Shown: one piece after another, positions 6,146 to 13,580 of the stretch
Layout: each line of letters starts with the position of its first letter
Position numbering within the stretch: position 1 is the first letter of the stretch
Assembly (NCBI GenBank): GCA_023231105.1
Contig: JALNWB010000109.1
Location: 1-13,690 of the forward strand
DNA: 13,690 nucleotides
Direction of reading: 5' to 3'
Origin: Ignavibacteriaceae bacterium
GTDB taxonomy: Bacteria; Bacteroidota; Ignavibacteria; Ignavibacteriales; Ignavibacteriaceae
The notes under the pieces: generated by a model
Databases searched by the model: none
Told to the model about the DNA's origin: nothing
What the model saw: the letters and a program-made list of their open reading frames with translations, nothing else
Translations under genes and position numbers: made by a program

Positions 6146-7291
6146 AAGATAGCATATTTCAACGCGTCGTTTAAGATTGGGCAGGATGGAGTTACCCGCG
6201 TTCTCTATAAAATGATCCAGGGCGCTCTGGAACGTAACCATGAAGTAATCGGCATTACCTCCGTTCTTCCGGAACAAGAGGAGCAAATAATTCCGATGTA
6301 TCAAGTTCCGTCGGTAGTAATGCCGCTTCAAAAAAACTACCGTCTTGCGCTTCCGGGGTATCATGCATTTGCAAAAGTGCTTGAAAAATTTAACCCTGAT
6401 ATTTTACATATTAATAGTCCATGTCCACTTGGTTACAGCGCCATGAAATACGGACAATTTTTTAACATCCCGGTTGTAGCAACGTATCATACCCATTTCC
6501 CGAAATATTTACCCTACTATCATTTATCGGCGTTGGAAGAATGGACATGGAAACTCTCCCGCTCATTATATAATAACATTGATCGGACGTTTGTTCCCAC
6601 GCGACCAATTATGGATGAACTCACTCAGCATAATTTCCATGAGCTTGAATATTTACCAAATGGTGTTGATGGTGTTTTGTTTAATCCCAACCGCCGGTCT
6701 TCTGCATGGAGAAAACAATTTAGTAACGGTGAAAAACCGATCGTTCTTTTTGTAAGCAGACTTGTTTGGGAGAAAGATCTCCATGTACTTGCCGAAGCCT
6801 ACAAAGTATTACATCCAAAGCGAAACGACTTTGAGATGATTGTTGTTGGTGATGGACCTGCACGAAAAGAATTTCAAGCGATGATGTCGGGGGCGCATTT
6901 TCTAGGGTATCAATCGGGAGAAACGCTCGCGGAAATATTTGCTTCGGCGGATATCTTTGCTTTCCCTTCAACAACAGAAACGTTTGGACTTGTAACACTT
7001 GAAGCAATGGCTTCGGGGCTTGTTCCCGTTGCGGTGAATGTCGGAGGCGCGGTTGATATTATTGAAGATGGAAAATCGGGATTCTTTTCTTCGGCAGAAA
7101 GCGGGAAGGATATGGCTGAGAAAATTGCTTTTCTCCTTGATAATCCCGGGCAGAGAAAAGTTATGTCAAAAAATGCTCATGCAAGATCTTCTGCTTTTCA
7201 TTGGGAAAATATCTTCGAACAATTATTTTCAAGTTATAGAGAACTCCTAAATATTTATAGGCAACACCGGACTTCGCATGACGCAGCATAG
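6143..7291 (+). CDS. GT4-family glycosyltransferase, candidate diacylglycerol glycosyltransferase (Agt/SqdX-like)
   Basis: This protein of about 382 aa has the GT-B fold typical of family GT4. The N-terminal acceptor domain starts KIAYFNASFKIGQDGVTRV and contains YHTHFPKYLPYY (about 115-126), a segment characteristic of SqdX and diacylglycerol glucosyltransferase-like enzymes. The C-terminal nucleotide-sugar domain has VSRLVWEKD (204-212), VVGDGP (234-239) and the E-x7-E motif in ETFGLVTLE (E279, E287). The likely reaction is sugar transfer from a nucleotide sugar to diacylglycerol at the cytoplasmic membrane face. Mannosyltransfer to another lipid (PimB-like) is the main alternative. The next gene is a metallophosphoesterase. 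A glycosyltransferase-phosphoesterase pair behind a Pho-type promoter matches the agt-plcP lipid-remodelling arrangement. The start is uncertain: ATC 6143 fits the ribosome binding site, while TTG 6113 would add ten residues. Confidence 0.8.
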   Translation: MKIAYFNASFKIGQDGVTRVLYKMIQGALERNHEVIGITSVLPEQEEQIIPMYQVPSVVMPLQKNYRLALPGYHAFAKVLEKFNPDILHINSPCPLGYSAMKYGQFFNIPVVATYHTHFPKYLPYYHLSALEEWTWKLSRSLYNNIDRTFVPTRPIMDELTQHNFHELEYLPNGVDGVLFNPNRRSSAWRKQFSNGEKPIVLFVSRLVWEKDLHVLAEAYKVLHPKRNDFEMIVVGDGPARKEFQAMMSGAHFLGYQSGETLAEIFASADIFAFPSTTETFGLVTLEAMASGLVPVAVNVGGAVDIIEDGKSGFFSSAESGKDMAEKIAFLLDNPGQRKVMSKNAHARSSAFHWENIFEQLFSSYRELLNIYRQHRTSHDAA

Positions 7292-7350
7292 TGCAGCGTT
7301 TCCGCCCATTGGCTATAGTTCAATACTCAAGTTAACCGCGTTGTTAGATA

Positions 7351-7454
7351 AACCGCTAAAGCGGTTGAAAGACGAATCATCGTTTTTCATTAACACCTCG
7401 ATTAATCGAGGTGTTAATGAATTAAAAATTTTATTTGTAACCGTTTCAACGGTT
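7351..7454. repeat. Cluster of three palindromes between glycosyltransferase and phosphoesterase genes
   Basis: Three perfect palindromes lie in the 192-bp gap. AACCGCT-AA-AGCGGTT is at 7351-7366. An uninterrupted 36-bp palindrome spans 7386-7421, with arms centred on ACACCTCGATT. AACCGTT-TC-AACGGTT is at 7439-7454. The outer two are variants of one sequence, with arm changes compensated on the other side. They resemble a second REP-like family unrelated to the array at 1193-1757. In RNA they would form stable hairpins inside the operon transcript and could lower downstream expression or protect mRNA ends. A small open frame through them (7278-7487) is not credible as a gene. Confidence 0.75.
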
Positions 7455-7483
7455 TTAGTTACCACTTGTTTTGGGCAGTCAAC

Positions 7484-8479
7484 TTGAACACTTTACTTAC
7501 TTCTGATCGTTTAGTATCCGATTCACGCGGGTATAAACTTATTCATATTTCCGATCCCCATTTAAGCAGGCAGTATTACCGGGAACATATAAAAGCATTT
7601 AAAATTCTTTTAGAGACAGCGTTGAAGGCAGGCGCCGATCATATTTTAATAACCGGCGACATAATTAGTACGGCAGACCCTGATGATTTTTATCTCGCGC
7701 GTGAAATTTTTGCAAGATTTGGATTGCTCGATTCGCGCAAGCTTACTGTGGTTCCCGGCAATCATGATATTTTTGGCGGACCTCACCGCGCTGTGGATGT
7801 GCTTAGCTTTCCAAAATATATTCGCAATGTTGATTATGAAAAACATTTAAAATTATTTTGTGATTCATTTGCAGAAACATTCGAGGGAGTTAAAACATTG
7901 GTTAAAGACTCACTATTTCCCTTTATAAAACAAGCCGGTCCTTTTTCAATTCTTGGATTAAATTCAATTTCACGGTGGTCGTTGTGGAATAATCCGCTTG
8001 GCAGTAACGGAAGTTTAAGCGTTGAACAAGTTGTTTCGCTTAAATCTTTAATTGAATCGAATGTGCTTGTTGAAGAAAATCTTCTTGTTGCAATGCACCA
8101 TCATTTTCATGATTTGAACGATGAGGCTACCCAAAACAAATTGTGGAAGAGAATTGAATCAAAAACAATGCGGATGAAAAAGCGGAAAAGCATTATCAAG
8201 TTGTTTAATAAATTTAATGTTTCATATGTTCTTCATGGTCATGTTCATATGAATGAATTCTATGAGAAGAAGAATATCAAGTTCATGAATGGCGCAGGGG
8301 CTGTGTGTGATGATCCTATTCCTTATCTGAAATACAATGTAATTGAATGTGAAAATGGAAAGACTTACGCCCACATTGAACAACTGAACATCCCTTATCA
8401 AACTTCAGCTTTAAAGAAACCCCTCAATCTCCGATATAGAGAAGCGTCTTTTGTTCATAGTGATAGCTTGTTTGTTTAA
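7484..8479 (+). CDS. Calcineurin-like metallophosphoesterase, candidate PlcP-type phospholipase C
   Basis: This protein of about 331 aa has the complete dimetal phosphoesterase motif set: D24-x-H26 in HISDPHLS, ITGDII (G58-D59), PGNHD (G92-D95), the histidine cluster MHHHFH (H205-H207) and GHVHMN (G252-H255). Such enzymes hydrolyse phosphomono- or diesters with two metal ions. No signal peptide is visible, so it is probably cytoplasmic or membrane-associated. As second gene after a GT4 glycosyltransferase with a Pho-type promoter, it matches PlcP, which releases diacylglycerol from phospholipids so the glycosyltransferase can glycosylate it. An LpxH-like or nucleotide phosphoesterase is possible. 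The start is unclear: no ATG lies before the first motif. TTG 7484 (GGG nearby) or TTG 7466 are the options, and the upstream palindromes may have displaced the original start. Confidence 0.78.
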   Translation: MNTLLTSDRLVSDSRGYKLIHISDPHLSRQYYREHIKAFKILLETALKAGADHILITGDIISTADPDDFYLAREIFARFGLLDSRKLTVVPGNHDIFGGPHRAVDVLSFPKYIRNVDYEKHLKLFCDSFAETFEGVKTLVKDSLFPFIKQAGPFSILGLNSISRWSLWNNPLGSNGSLSVEQVVSLKSLIESNVLVEENLLVAMHHHFHDLNDEATQNKLWKRIESKTMRMKKRKSIIKLFNKFNVSYVLHGHVHMNEFYEKKNIKFMNGAGAVCDDPIPYLKYNVIECENGKTYAHIEQLNIPYQTSALKKPLNLRYREASFVHSDSLFV

Positions 8480-8529
8480 CAGATAGGGGGAAATCTTCAA
8501 CCGCTTTGTATATCGCGTCTTCCAATTTT

Positions 8530-8585
8530 TTAACAATTCCATAACACTTCCTTAACACTATGTTAACAGTGCGGCAGTAACTTTA
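8530..8585 (+). promoter_or_regulatory. Pho-box-like promoter of the ornithine-lipid synthase operon
   Basis: Hexamers TTAACA, ATAACA, TTAACA and TTAACA start at 8530, 8541, 8552 and 8563 (11-bp steps), followed by 9 bp and TAACTTTA (8578-8585). Positions 8528-8595 match 6054-6121 at 64 of 68 bases, so the two promoters are recent duplicates. The sequence continues into a short leader with AGGAG at 8613-8617. Confidence 0.72.
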
Positions 8586-8623
8586 CTTGCGAAAAAAAAT
8601 TTTATCACAATTAGGAGAACAAC

Positions 8624-8818
8624 ATGGAAGAAAGAGAATCATCAAGTTTATTAATCATTGCCGTTGCATTTTTACTGGGATTTATTTTGTCACTCTTTAG
8701 AAGCGAATATTTCTTCGGAATTATTTCGTTAGGATTTTCAATCCTTGTTTACAGCCTCGGATTTATTTTAGCCAAACAAAAAGATAGCAAAGACTTATCG
8801 AACCAGTTTGAGAATTAA
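8624..8818 (+). CDS. Small two-helix membrane protein of unknown function
   Basis: This 64-aa protein starts at an ATG with AGGAG (8613-8617) six bases upstream, and is the first gene after a Pho-type promoter. It has a short polar N-terminus (MEERESS), a hydrophobic helix (about 9-26, LLIIAVAFLLGFILSLF), a short loop with RSEYF, a second helix (about 30-50), and a polar lysine-rich tail ending SKDLSNQFEN. No enzymatic motif is present. Its TAA is followed directly by the ATG of the ornithine-lipid synthase gene with no spacer, so the two are translationally coupled. That suggests a role with the acyltransferase, perhaps as a membrane anchor or modulator. I know of no described family that fits. 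Confidence 0.75.
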   Translation: MEERESSSLLIIAVAFLLGFILSLFRSEYFFGIISLGFSILVYSLGFILAKQKDSKDLSNQFEN

Positions 8819-10594
8819 ATGCTTCAGATAGACTTAAATAAAATCCTTAGAAACAGAATCCCTTCACTTTACGGAAAGAAAAGTTTGCTACCGCGCAAGG
8901 TAGTAGAATCGGTTTTGTCAAGAATGATGAGGGTAAAAAAGATTAATACTTTTTTAGCCAAATACGAAGGAGCGGATGCTCCTGCGTTTATTGATGGACT
9001 TTTTGAAGAATTGGATTTTTCTTATTCGGTTTCAAAAAAAGATAAGGATAAAATTCCGAGTGAAGGAAAAGTGGTAATCGTTTCCAATCATCCCCTTGGC
9101 GGCTTGGATGGATTAGCGCTGCTTAAACTTGTCCTTGAAGTTCGCAGTGATGTGAAAATAGTTGTAAACGATATTTTATTGCAGATAGAAAATCTAAAAA
9201 CTCTTTTTCTCCCCTATAATTTATTTGATAGCGGAATTCAGAAAGAAAATATTGCGGCTATTGATAAAGCGTTGAAAGAAGAAAGTGCTGTTATCTTTTT
9301 CCCGGCAGGAGAGGTTTCGAGAATTACATTACATGGTTTACAAGACATTACCTGGACACGCGGAGCTTTGCACTTTGCCGAAAAAGCACGCGCTTCAATC
9401 CTTCCGGTATTCATTAAGGGGAAAAATACTTTCGGCTTTTATGCGGTTTCTGCTATATCCAAAGCTGGATCAATTTTTCTTTTACCACGTGAATTATTTA
9501 AACAACGCGGAAAGACAATCAATATAAAAATAGGCAACCTTATCCCGGCAAAAATTTTATTCGCCGGATTACTGAAGGGAAAGGTCTTATCAAATGCCTT
9601 AAGAAAACATGTTTATCAAATCGGGAAAAATAAAAAGGGAATATTTTTAACCGAGAGGAATGTTATTCATCCAATAGATCCAAAAAAAATTAAACGGCAG
9701 CTGCTTGCCGCCAAACTTTTGCAAAATATTGATGAGAAGAAAAAAGTTTACTTACTCTCAAACAATAAACTCTTCCCTGATGTTATTAAAGAAATTGCAC
9801 GGCTCCGCGAAGTAACTTTCAGAAAAATTGGCGAAGGCACTGGGAAGAAATTAGACACCGATCCTTATGATGCATATTACCATCATATTGTTTTATGGGA
9901 TGAAGAAAATTTAGAAATTATGGGCGCGTACCGGGTTGGCGTGGGAAGTGAAATAATTGAAAAATATGGAACAAGCGGTTTTTATTCATCAACGCTTTTC
10001 AACTATTCGGAACAATTTCTCTATCATATTCCTTATTCAATCGAATTGGGAAGAAGTTTTATTCAGGCAAAATATTGGAATACAAATGCCTTAGATTATT
10101 TATGGATGGGGATAGGGGCGTTTCTTGTGGCAAATCCAAAAGTGCAATTTCTCTTTGGACCGGTCTCATTAACAAATAATTATCCGGCTGAAGTAAAAGA
10201 GATGATAGTTTTCTTTTATGAAAAATGGTATGGGAATACTTTTAGTTTGGTTAACGCGAAAAACAAATTCAATATTCGCGAAGAGCAAAGGAAAAATTTA
10301 TCAACGATTTTTAGTTCGAATAACTACAAAGAAGAACTCAAATTATTTAAGCAGAATCTGAGATATTTCGGAATGTCAATCCCTCCGCTATATAAACAAT
10401 ATACGGCGTTATGCGAACCGGGTGGCGCGCAGTTTCTTGATTTTGGAGTTGATCCCGATTTTCAAAACTGCATTGACGGTTTTATCCTAATTGATATTGA
10501 TCTGATCAAATATGCAAAAAAAGAAAAGTACATTTACAGTAATATGAACTTTGGTGAAGAAGCTCCGGACTATTTATTCAAGGAAGCTGTCTGA
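8819..10594 (+). CDS. olsF: Bifunctional ornithine-lipid synthase, OlsF type
   Basis: This 591-aa protein has two acyltransferase domains in the OlsF order. Residues about 60-280 are a PlsC/OlsA-like O-acyltransferase, with SNHPLGGLDG (H91, D97), FFPAGEVSR (160-168) and RASILPVF (191-198). The H and D are five residues apart rather than the usual four. Residues about 290-591 are an OlsB-like acyl-ACP N-acyltransferase (GNAT-related), with REVTFRKIGEG, LDTDPYDAYYHHIVLWD (345-361), IMGAYRVG and a GRSFI segment. OlsF N-acylates ornithine and then O-acylates the product, giving a phosphorus-free membrane lipid at the inner membrane. Known OlsF proteins occur in Serratia and Flavobacterium, and ornithine lipids often rise under phosphate limitation, which agrees with the Pho-type promoter at 8530. 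A different amino-acid head group is possible. Confidence 0.82.
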   Translation: MLQIDLNKILRNRIPSLYGKKSLLPRKVVESVLSRMMRVKKINTFLAKYEGADAPAFIDGLFEELDFSYSVSKKDKDKIPSEGKVVIVSNHPLGGLDGLALLKLVLEVRSDVKIVVNDILLQIENLKTLFLPYNLFDSGIQKENIAAIDKALKEESAVIFFPAGEVSRITLHGLQDITWTRGALHFAEKARASILPVFIKGKNTFGFYAVSAISKAGSIFLLPRELFKQRGKTINIKIGNLIPAKILFAGLLKGKVLSNALRKHVYQIGKNKKGIFLTERNVIHPIDPKKIKRQLLAAKLLQNIDEKKKVYLLSNNKLFPDVIKEIARLREVTFRKIGEGTGKKLDTDPYDAYYHHIVLWDEENLEIMGAYRVGVGSEIIEKYGTSGFYSSTLFNYSEQFLYHIPYSIELGRSFIQAKYWNTNALDYLWMGIGAFLVANPKVQFLFGPVSLTNNYPAEVKEMIVFFYEKWYGNTFSLVNAKNKFNIREEQRKNLSTIFSSNNYKEELKLFKQNLRYFGMSIPPLYKQYTALCEPGGAQFLDFGVDPDFQNCIDGFILIDIDLIKYAKKEKYIYSNMNFGEEAPDYLFKEAV

Positions 10595-10616
10595 TAACGG
10601 TTTTTGAAAGCTTTAC

Positions 10617-10672
10617 TTAACAATTTCTTAATATAGGCGTAACAATTACATAACATGACGACATTAATTTTG
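10617..10672 (+). promoter_or_regulatory. Pho-box-like promoter of the TonB-dependent receptor
   Basis: TTAACA, TTAATA, GTAACA and ATAACA start at 10617, 10628, 10639 and 10650, again in exact 11-bp steps. They are followed by 9 bp and TAATTTTG (10665-10672), a perfect match to the Bacteroidota -7 element. The sequence between the hexamers is unlike the other two promoters, so the shared spacing is not explained by recent duplication and looks functionally conserved. Confidence 0.75.
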
Positions 10673-10705
10673 TAATACAATTACTATTTAAAAGAGAGAG
10701 AGAAA

Positions 10706-13516
10706 ATGTATTTGTATTACAACTACGAATGGAACAAACAATTTATTATGCAGGCACTCACCATTTTTTTTATATTCATCTTCGGATTAGGTTCATTGTC
10801 CGGTCAGAATAAAGGTTCGATCGGCGGAAAAATAACAGATAAATCCAACAACGAAGAATTGATCAGTGCATCGGTGTTAATCAGCGGGACAACTATGGGG
10901 GCGACTTCGGATCTTGATGGGACGTATTCTATAAGGGCTTTAAAACCGGGAAAATATTCGTTGAAATTCTCCTACATTTCTTACCAATCATCAGTTGTTG
11001 AAAATGTTGTAGTGGAAGAGGGGAAAGAGACAAGGATCAATGTTCAACTTGAGCCTGAAACCAAAGAAATGAATGAGATTGTGGTTTCTGCCGATGCCTT
11101 AAAATCTACTGAGGCGGCTATGTTAAACATTCAAAAAAAATCATTTGGGATTGTAGATGGTGTTAGTGCCGAGTTAATTAAAAAAAATAACAGCTCGGAC
11201 GGCTCCGATATTCTAAAAAGAATGACCGGTGTTACTATTTCAGAAGGAAAATATGCGTACATCAGGGGAGTTAGCGACCGTTATAATTCTACGATGCTGA
11301 ACGGAGCGAATCTACCCAGCACCGACCCGGAAAAGAAAAGCGTTTCCTACGATTTATTCCCCTCATCTTTAATTGAAAATATCATCACAAGTAAGACGGC
11401 GACTCCCGACAAACCGGCTGATTTTTCGGGCGGATTAGTCCAAATTAATACCGTTGAATTTCCTTCAAATTCTTTAATTGAATTTAGCATGGGGAGCGCA
11501 TACAGTACGTTATCAACAAACAGAGATAGGCTAGTGTATGCTTCCGGTAAATATGATTTCCTCGGCATCGATGACGGATCCCGCGATTTACCTGCAATCG
11601 TTCCGGAGAGTCACGTTAACACTTCTCTTGGCAGCAAAACAATTCAAGAGATCGGGAGGTCATTTAAAAATGACTGGAATACAAAAAGCGGGAAGATACC
11701 GTTTAACTCAAACTTCAAGTTATCTATAGGAAATTCTTACATACTCGGTGAAGAAGGAATGCTTGGATTTATAGGGTCGCTTTCATATTCATCGAATAAC
11801 GAATTAAGAAAGTATGAAAGAAAATATTATAATTATAGCGGTATCTGGTACGACTATACCGGTACGGATTACTTAAATAACATTCTTTGGGGAGCGTTAT
11901 TCAACGTTAGTTATAAGTTTGGCGGGAATAATAAGATAAGTTTTAAAAATATCTATAATCAAAATACCGATAATAATGTAGTTACAACCAAGGGAAGTCA
12001 TTACTACGTTCCCGAATACAGAGAGGCAACTTCTCTTCAATTTACGCAACGGTCTCTTTATTCAACTCAGTTGATCGGTGAATATGTTATTAATTTCTTA
12101 AATAACAGTATGTTCAATTGGAATATCAATTATGCCGACTCCAAAAGAAAAGAGCCGGACACTAGAAAATATTGGTATAGCAAAGAATTAGACGCTCCCG
12201 CAAGTGATTTACGTTTTTCAATGAATCAAGCTACTGCAACGCGGTTTTTTTCTGATCTGAAAGATAAGAGCTATGGGTTTAGCGGCGACTTTCAGATAAA
12301 GCTCTTTGAGGACCCTTTCATGCCGAATTTTAAGGTTGGTTATCTACAAAACAAGAAGGATAGAGATTATACTCCGAGAGTATTCGGATTTGATTTCAAC
12401 CAGAGGAAAACTCCAATAAGTTTGAGAGACAGTATTTTCAGCCTTCCGGTTGAGGATATATTCCAACCGGGAAATATTAATCCTAACTTTATTTACGTTG
12501 TTGAAGTATCAAATCCGTCCGATAAATACGACGCGACAGAAACTGTTCAAAGCACCTACGCTATGTTCAATGCAACATTGTTTACCGATCTTAAACTGAC
12601 CGGTGGTTTCAGATATGAATATTCAAAAGTGAGATTGTCCTATATCGATCCGCAGAGTTACTCAAAAACGTTAACAGTAGAACACAAATACAATGATCTT
12701 CTTCCTTCATTAAACCTTACGTATAAACTGAGCGAAAACATAAATTTACGCGGAGCGTACGGTAAAACGGTCGCACGTCCCGAATTAAGAGAGTTAGCTG
12801 TTTCCGGTTATTATGACTTTTTAACTGATGATTATGTTTTTGGAAATCCGGAATTGGTGAGAACCATAATTGATAACTATGATCTGCGGTTTGAATTTTA
12901 TCCTAATCCGACAGAGTTGTTTGCCGCAAATCTTTTCTACAAACATTTTAATAAACCTATTGAAGTAATCGGAATAAACACAAGCTCTAAATCCCGCTCC
13001 TGGAAAAATGCCAATAATGCCGTGAGTTATGGCGTCGAATTGGAAGTGCGTAAAAATCTTGGATTTGTTTGGGATGGATTTAAACCATTATCGATTAATA
13101 GCAATATCAGTCTTATTAAGTCGGAAGTTGATCTTGGAACAGCAAGTTTGGGGCAAGCGGGAACCGTACAAAAACGGCCTCTACAAGGGCAAGCGGATTA
13201 TGTGTTGAACATCGGGCTTTACTACGACCTGTATGAATCCGGATTGACGGCAAACCTTGTTTATAATAAAGTGGGGCAAAAAATTGTTGAAGTAGGTGTT
13301 GACCAAACCGGCGACATTTTGAGCAGACCAAGAGATCAGATCGATTTTAACATCTCTCAAAAAATATTTAATAATTTCACTCTGAAGTTCGCTGTAAAGG
13401 ATTTGTTGGCTCAACATGATGTGACTATTCAAAGAACTCTCAATGGGGATAAAGTGGCGGACGACATTAAGCGGGGACGAATTATTTCTCTGGGGGTTTC
13501 GTATCAATTGAACTAA
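10706..13516 (+). CDS. TonB-dependent outer-membrane receptor with carboxypeptidase-like N-terminal domain
   Basis: This 936-aa receptor uses the TonB-ExbBD proton-motive machinery to take up a substrate through the outer membrane. The order is: signal peptide (hydrophobic stretch 17-33, ending SGQ), a carboxypeptidase-regulatory-like domain (about 37-116, with GKITD, DLDGTYSI and PGKYSLKFSYISY), EIVVSAD (124-130), a plug (about 133-255, with DILKRMTGVTI, YAYIRGVSDRYNSTMLNG and PADFSGGLVQINT), then a barrel to the end. Length and domains are normal and complete. GAGAGAGA precedes the ATG at 10706; ATG 10748 is an alternative that gives a more compact signal peptide. No SusD partner is visible. 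The next gene encodes a secreted protein 64 bp downstream. The Pho-type promoter suggests induction under phosphate limitation, perhaps for a phosphorus-containing ligand; this is inference. Confidence 0.9.
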   Translation: MYLYYNYEWNKQFIMQALTIFFIFIFGLGSLSGQNKGSIGGKITDKSNNEELISASVLISGTTMGATSDLDGTYSIRALKPGKYSLKFSYISYQSSVVENVVVEEGKETRINVQLEPETKEMNEIVVSADALKSTEAAMLNIQKKSFGIVDGVSAELIKKNNSSDGSDILKRMTGVTISEGKYAYIRGVSDRYNSTMLNGANLPSTDPEKKSVSYDLFPSSLIENIITSKTATPDKPADFSGGLVQINTVEFPSNSLIEFSMGSAYSTLSTNRDRLVYASGKYDFLGIDDGSRDLPAIVPESHVNTSLGSKTIQEIGRSFKNDWNTKSGKIPFNSNFKLSIGNSYILGEEGMLGFIGSLSYSSNNELRKYERKYYNYSGIWYDYTGTDYLNNILWGALFNVSYKFGGNNKISFKNIYNQNTDNNVVTTKGSHYYVPEYREATSLQFTQRSLYSTQLIGEYVINFLNNSMFNWNINYADSKRKEPDTRKYWYSKELDAPASDLRFSMNQATATRFFSDLKDKSYGFSGDFQIKLFEDPFMPNFKVGYLQNKKDRDYTPRVFGFDFNQRKTPISLRDSIFSLPVEDIFQPGNINPNFIYVVEVSNPSDKYDATETVQSTYAMFNATLFTDLKLTGGFRYEYSKVRLSYIDPQSYSKTLTVEHKYNDLLPSLNLTYKLSENINLRGAYGKTVARPELRELAVSGYYDFLTDDYVFGNPELVRTIIDNYDLRFEFYPNPTELFAANLFYKHFNKPIEVIGINTSSKSRSWKNANNAVSYGVELEVRKNLGFVWDGFKPLSINSNISLIKSEVDLGTASLGQAGTVQKRPLQGQADYVLNIGLYYDLYESGLTANLVYNKVGQKIVEVGVDQTGDILSRPRDQIDFNISQKIFNNFTLKFAVKDLLAQHDVTIQRTLNGDKVADDIKRGRIISLGVSYQLN

Positions 13517-13580
13517 AAAGTAAAAAAGTGATTCTGTTTTTGTATGAGTATATAATTAACTAATTAAAAAGGAAAATGTT

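Noticed and set aside
7278..7487. 69-codon open frame starting within the end of the glycosyltransferase
   Set aside because: It runs through three palindromes, has no clear ribosome binding site, and its peptide shows no domain; it is an artefact of repeat sequence.
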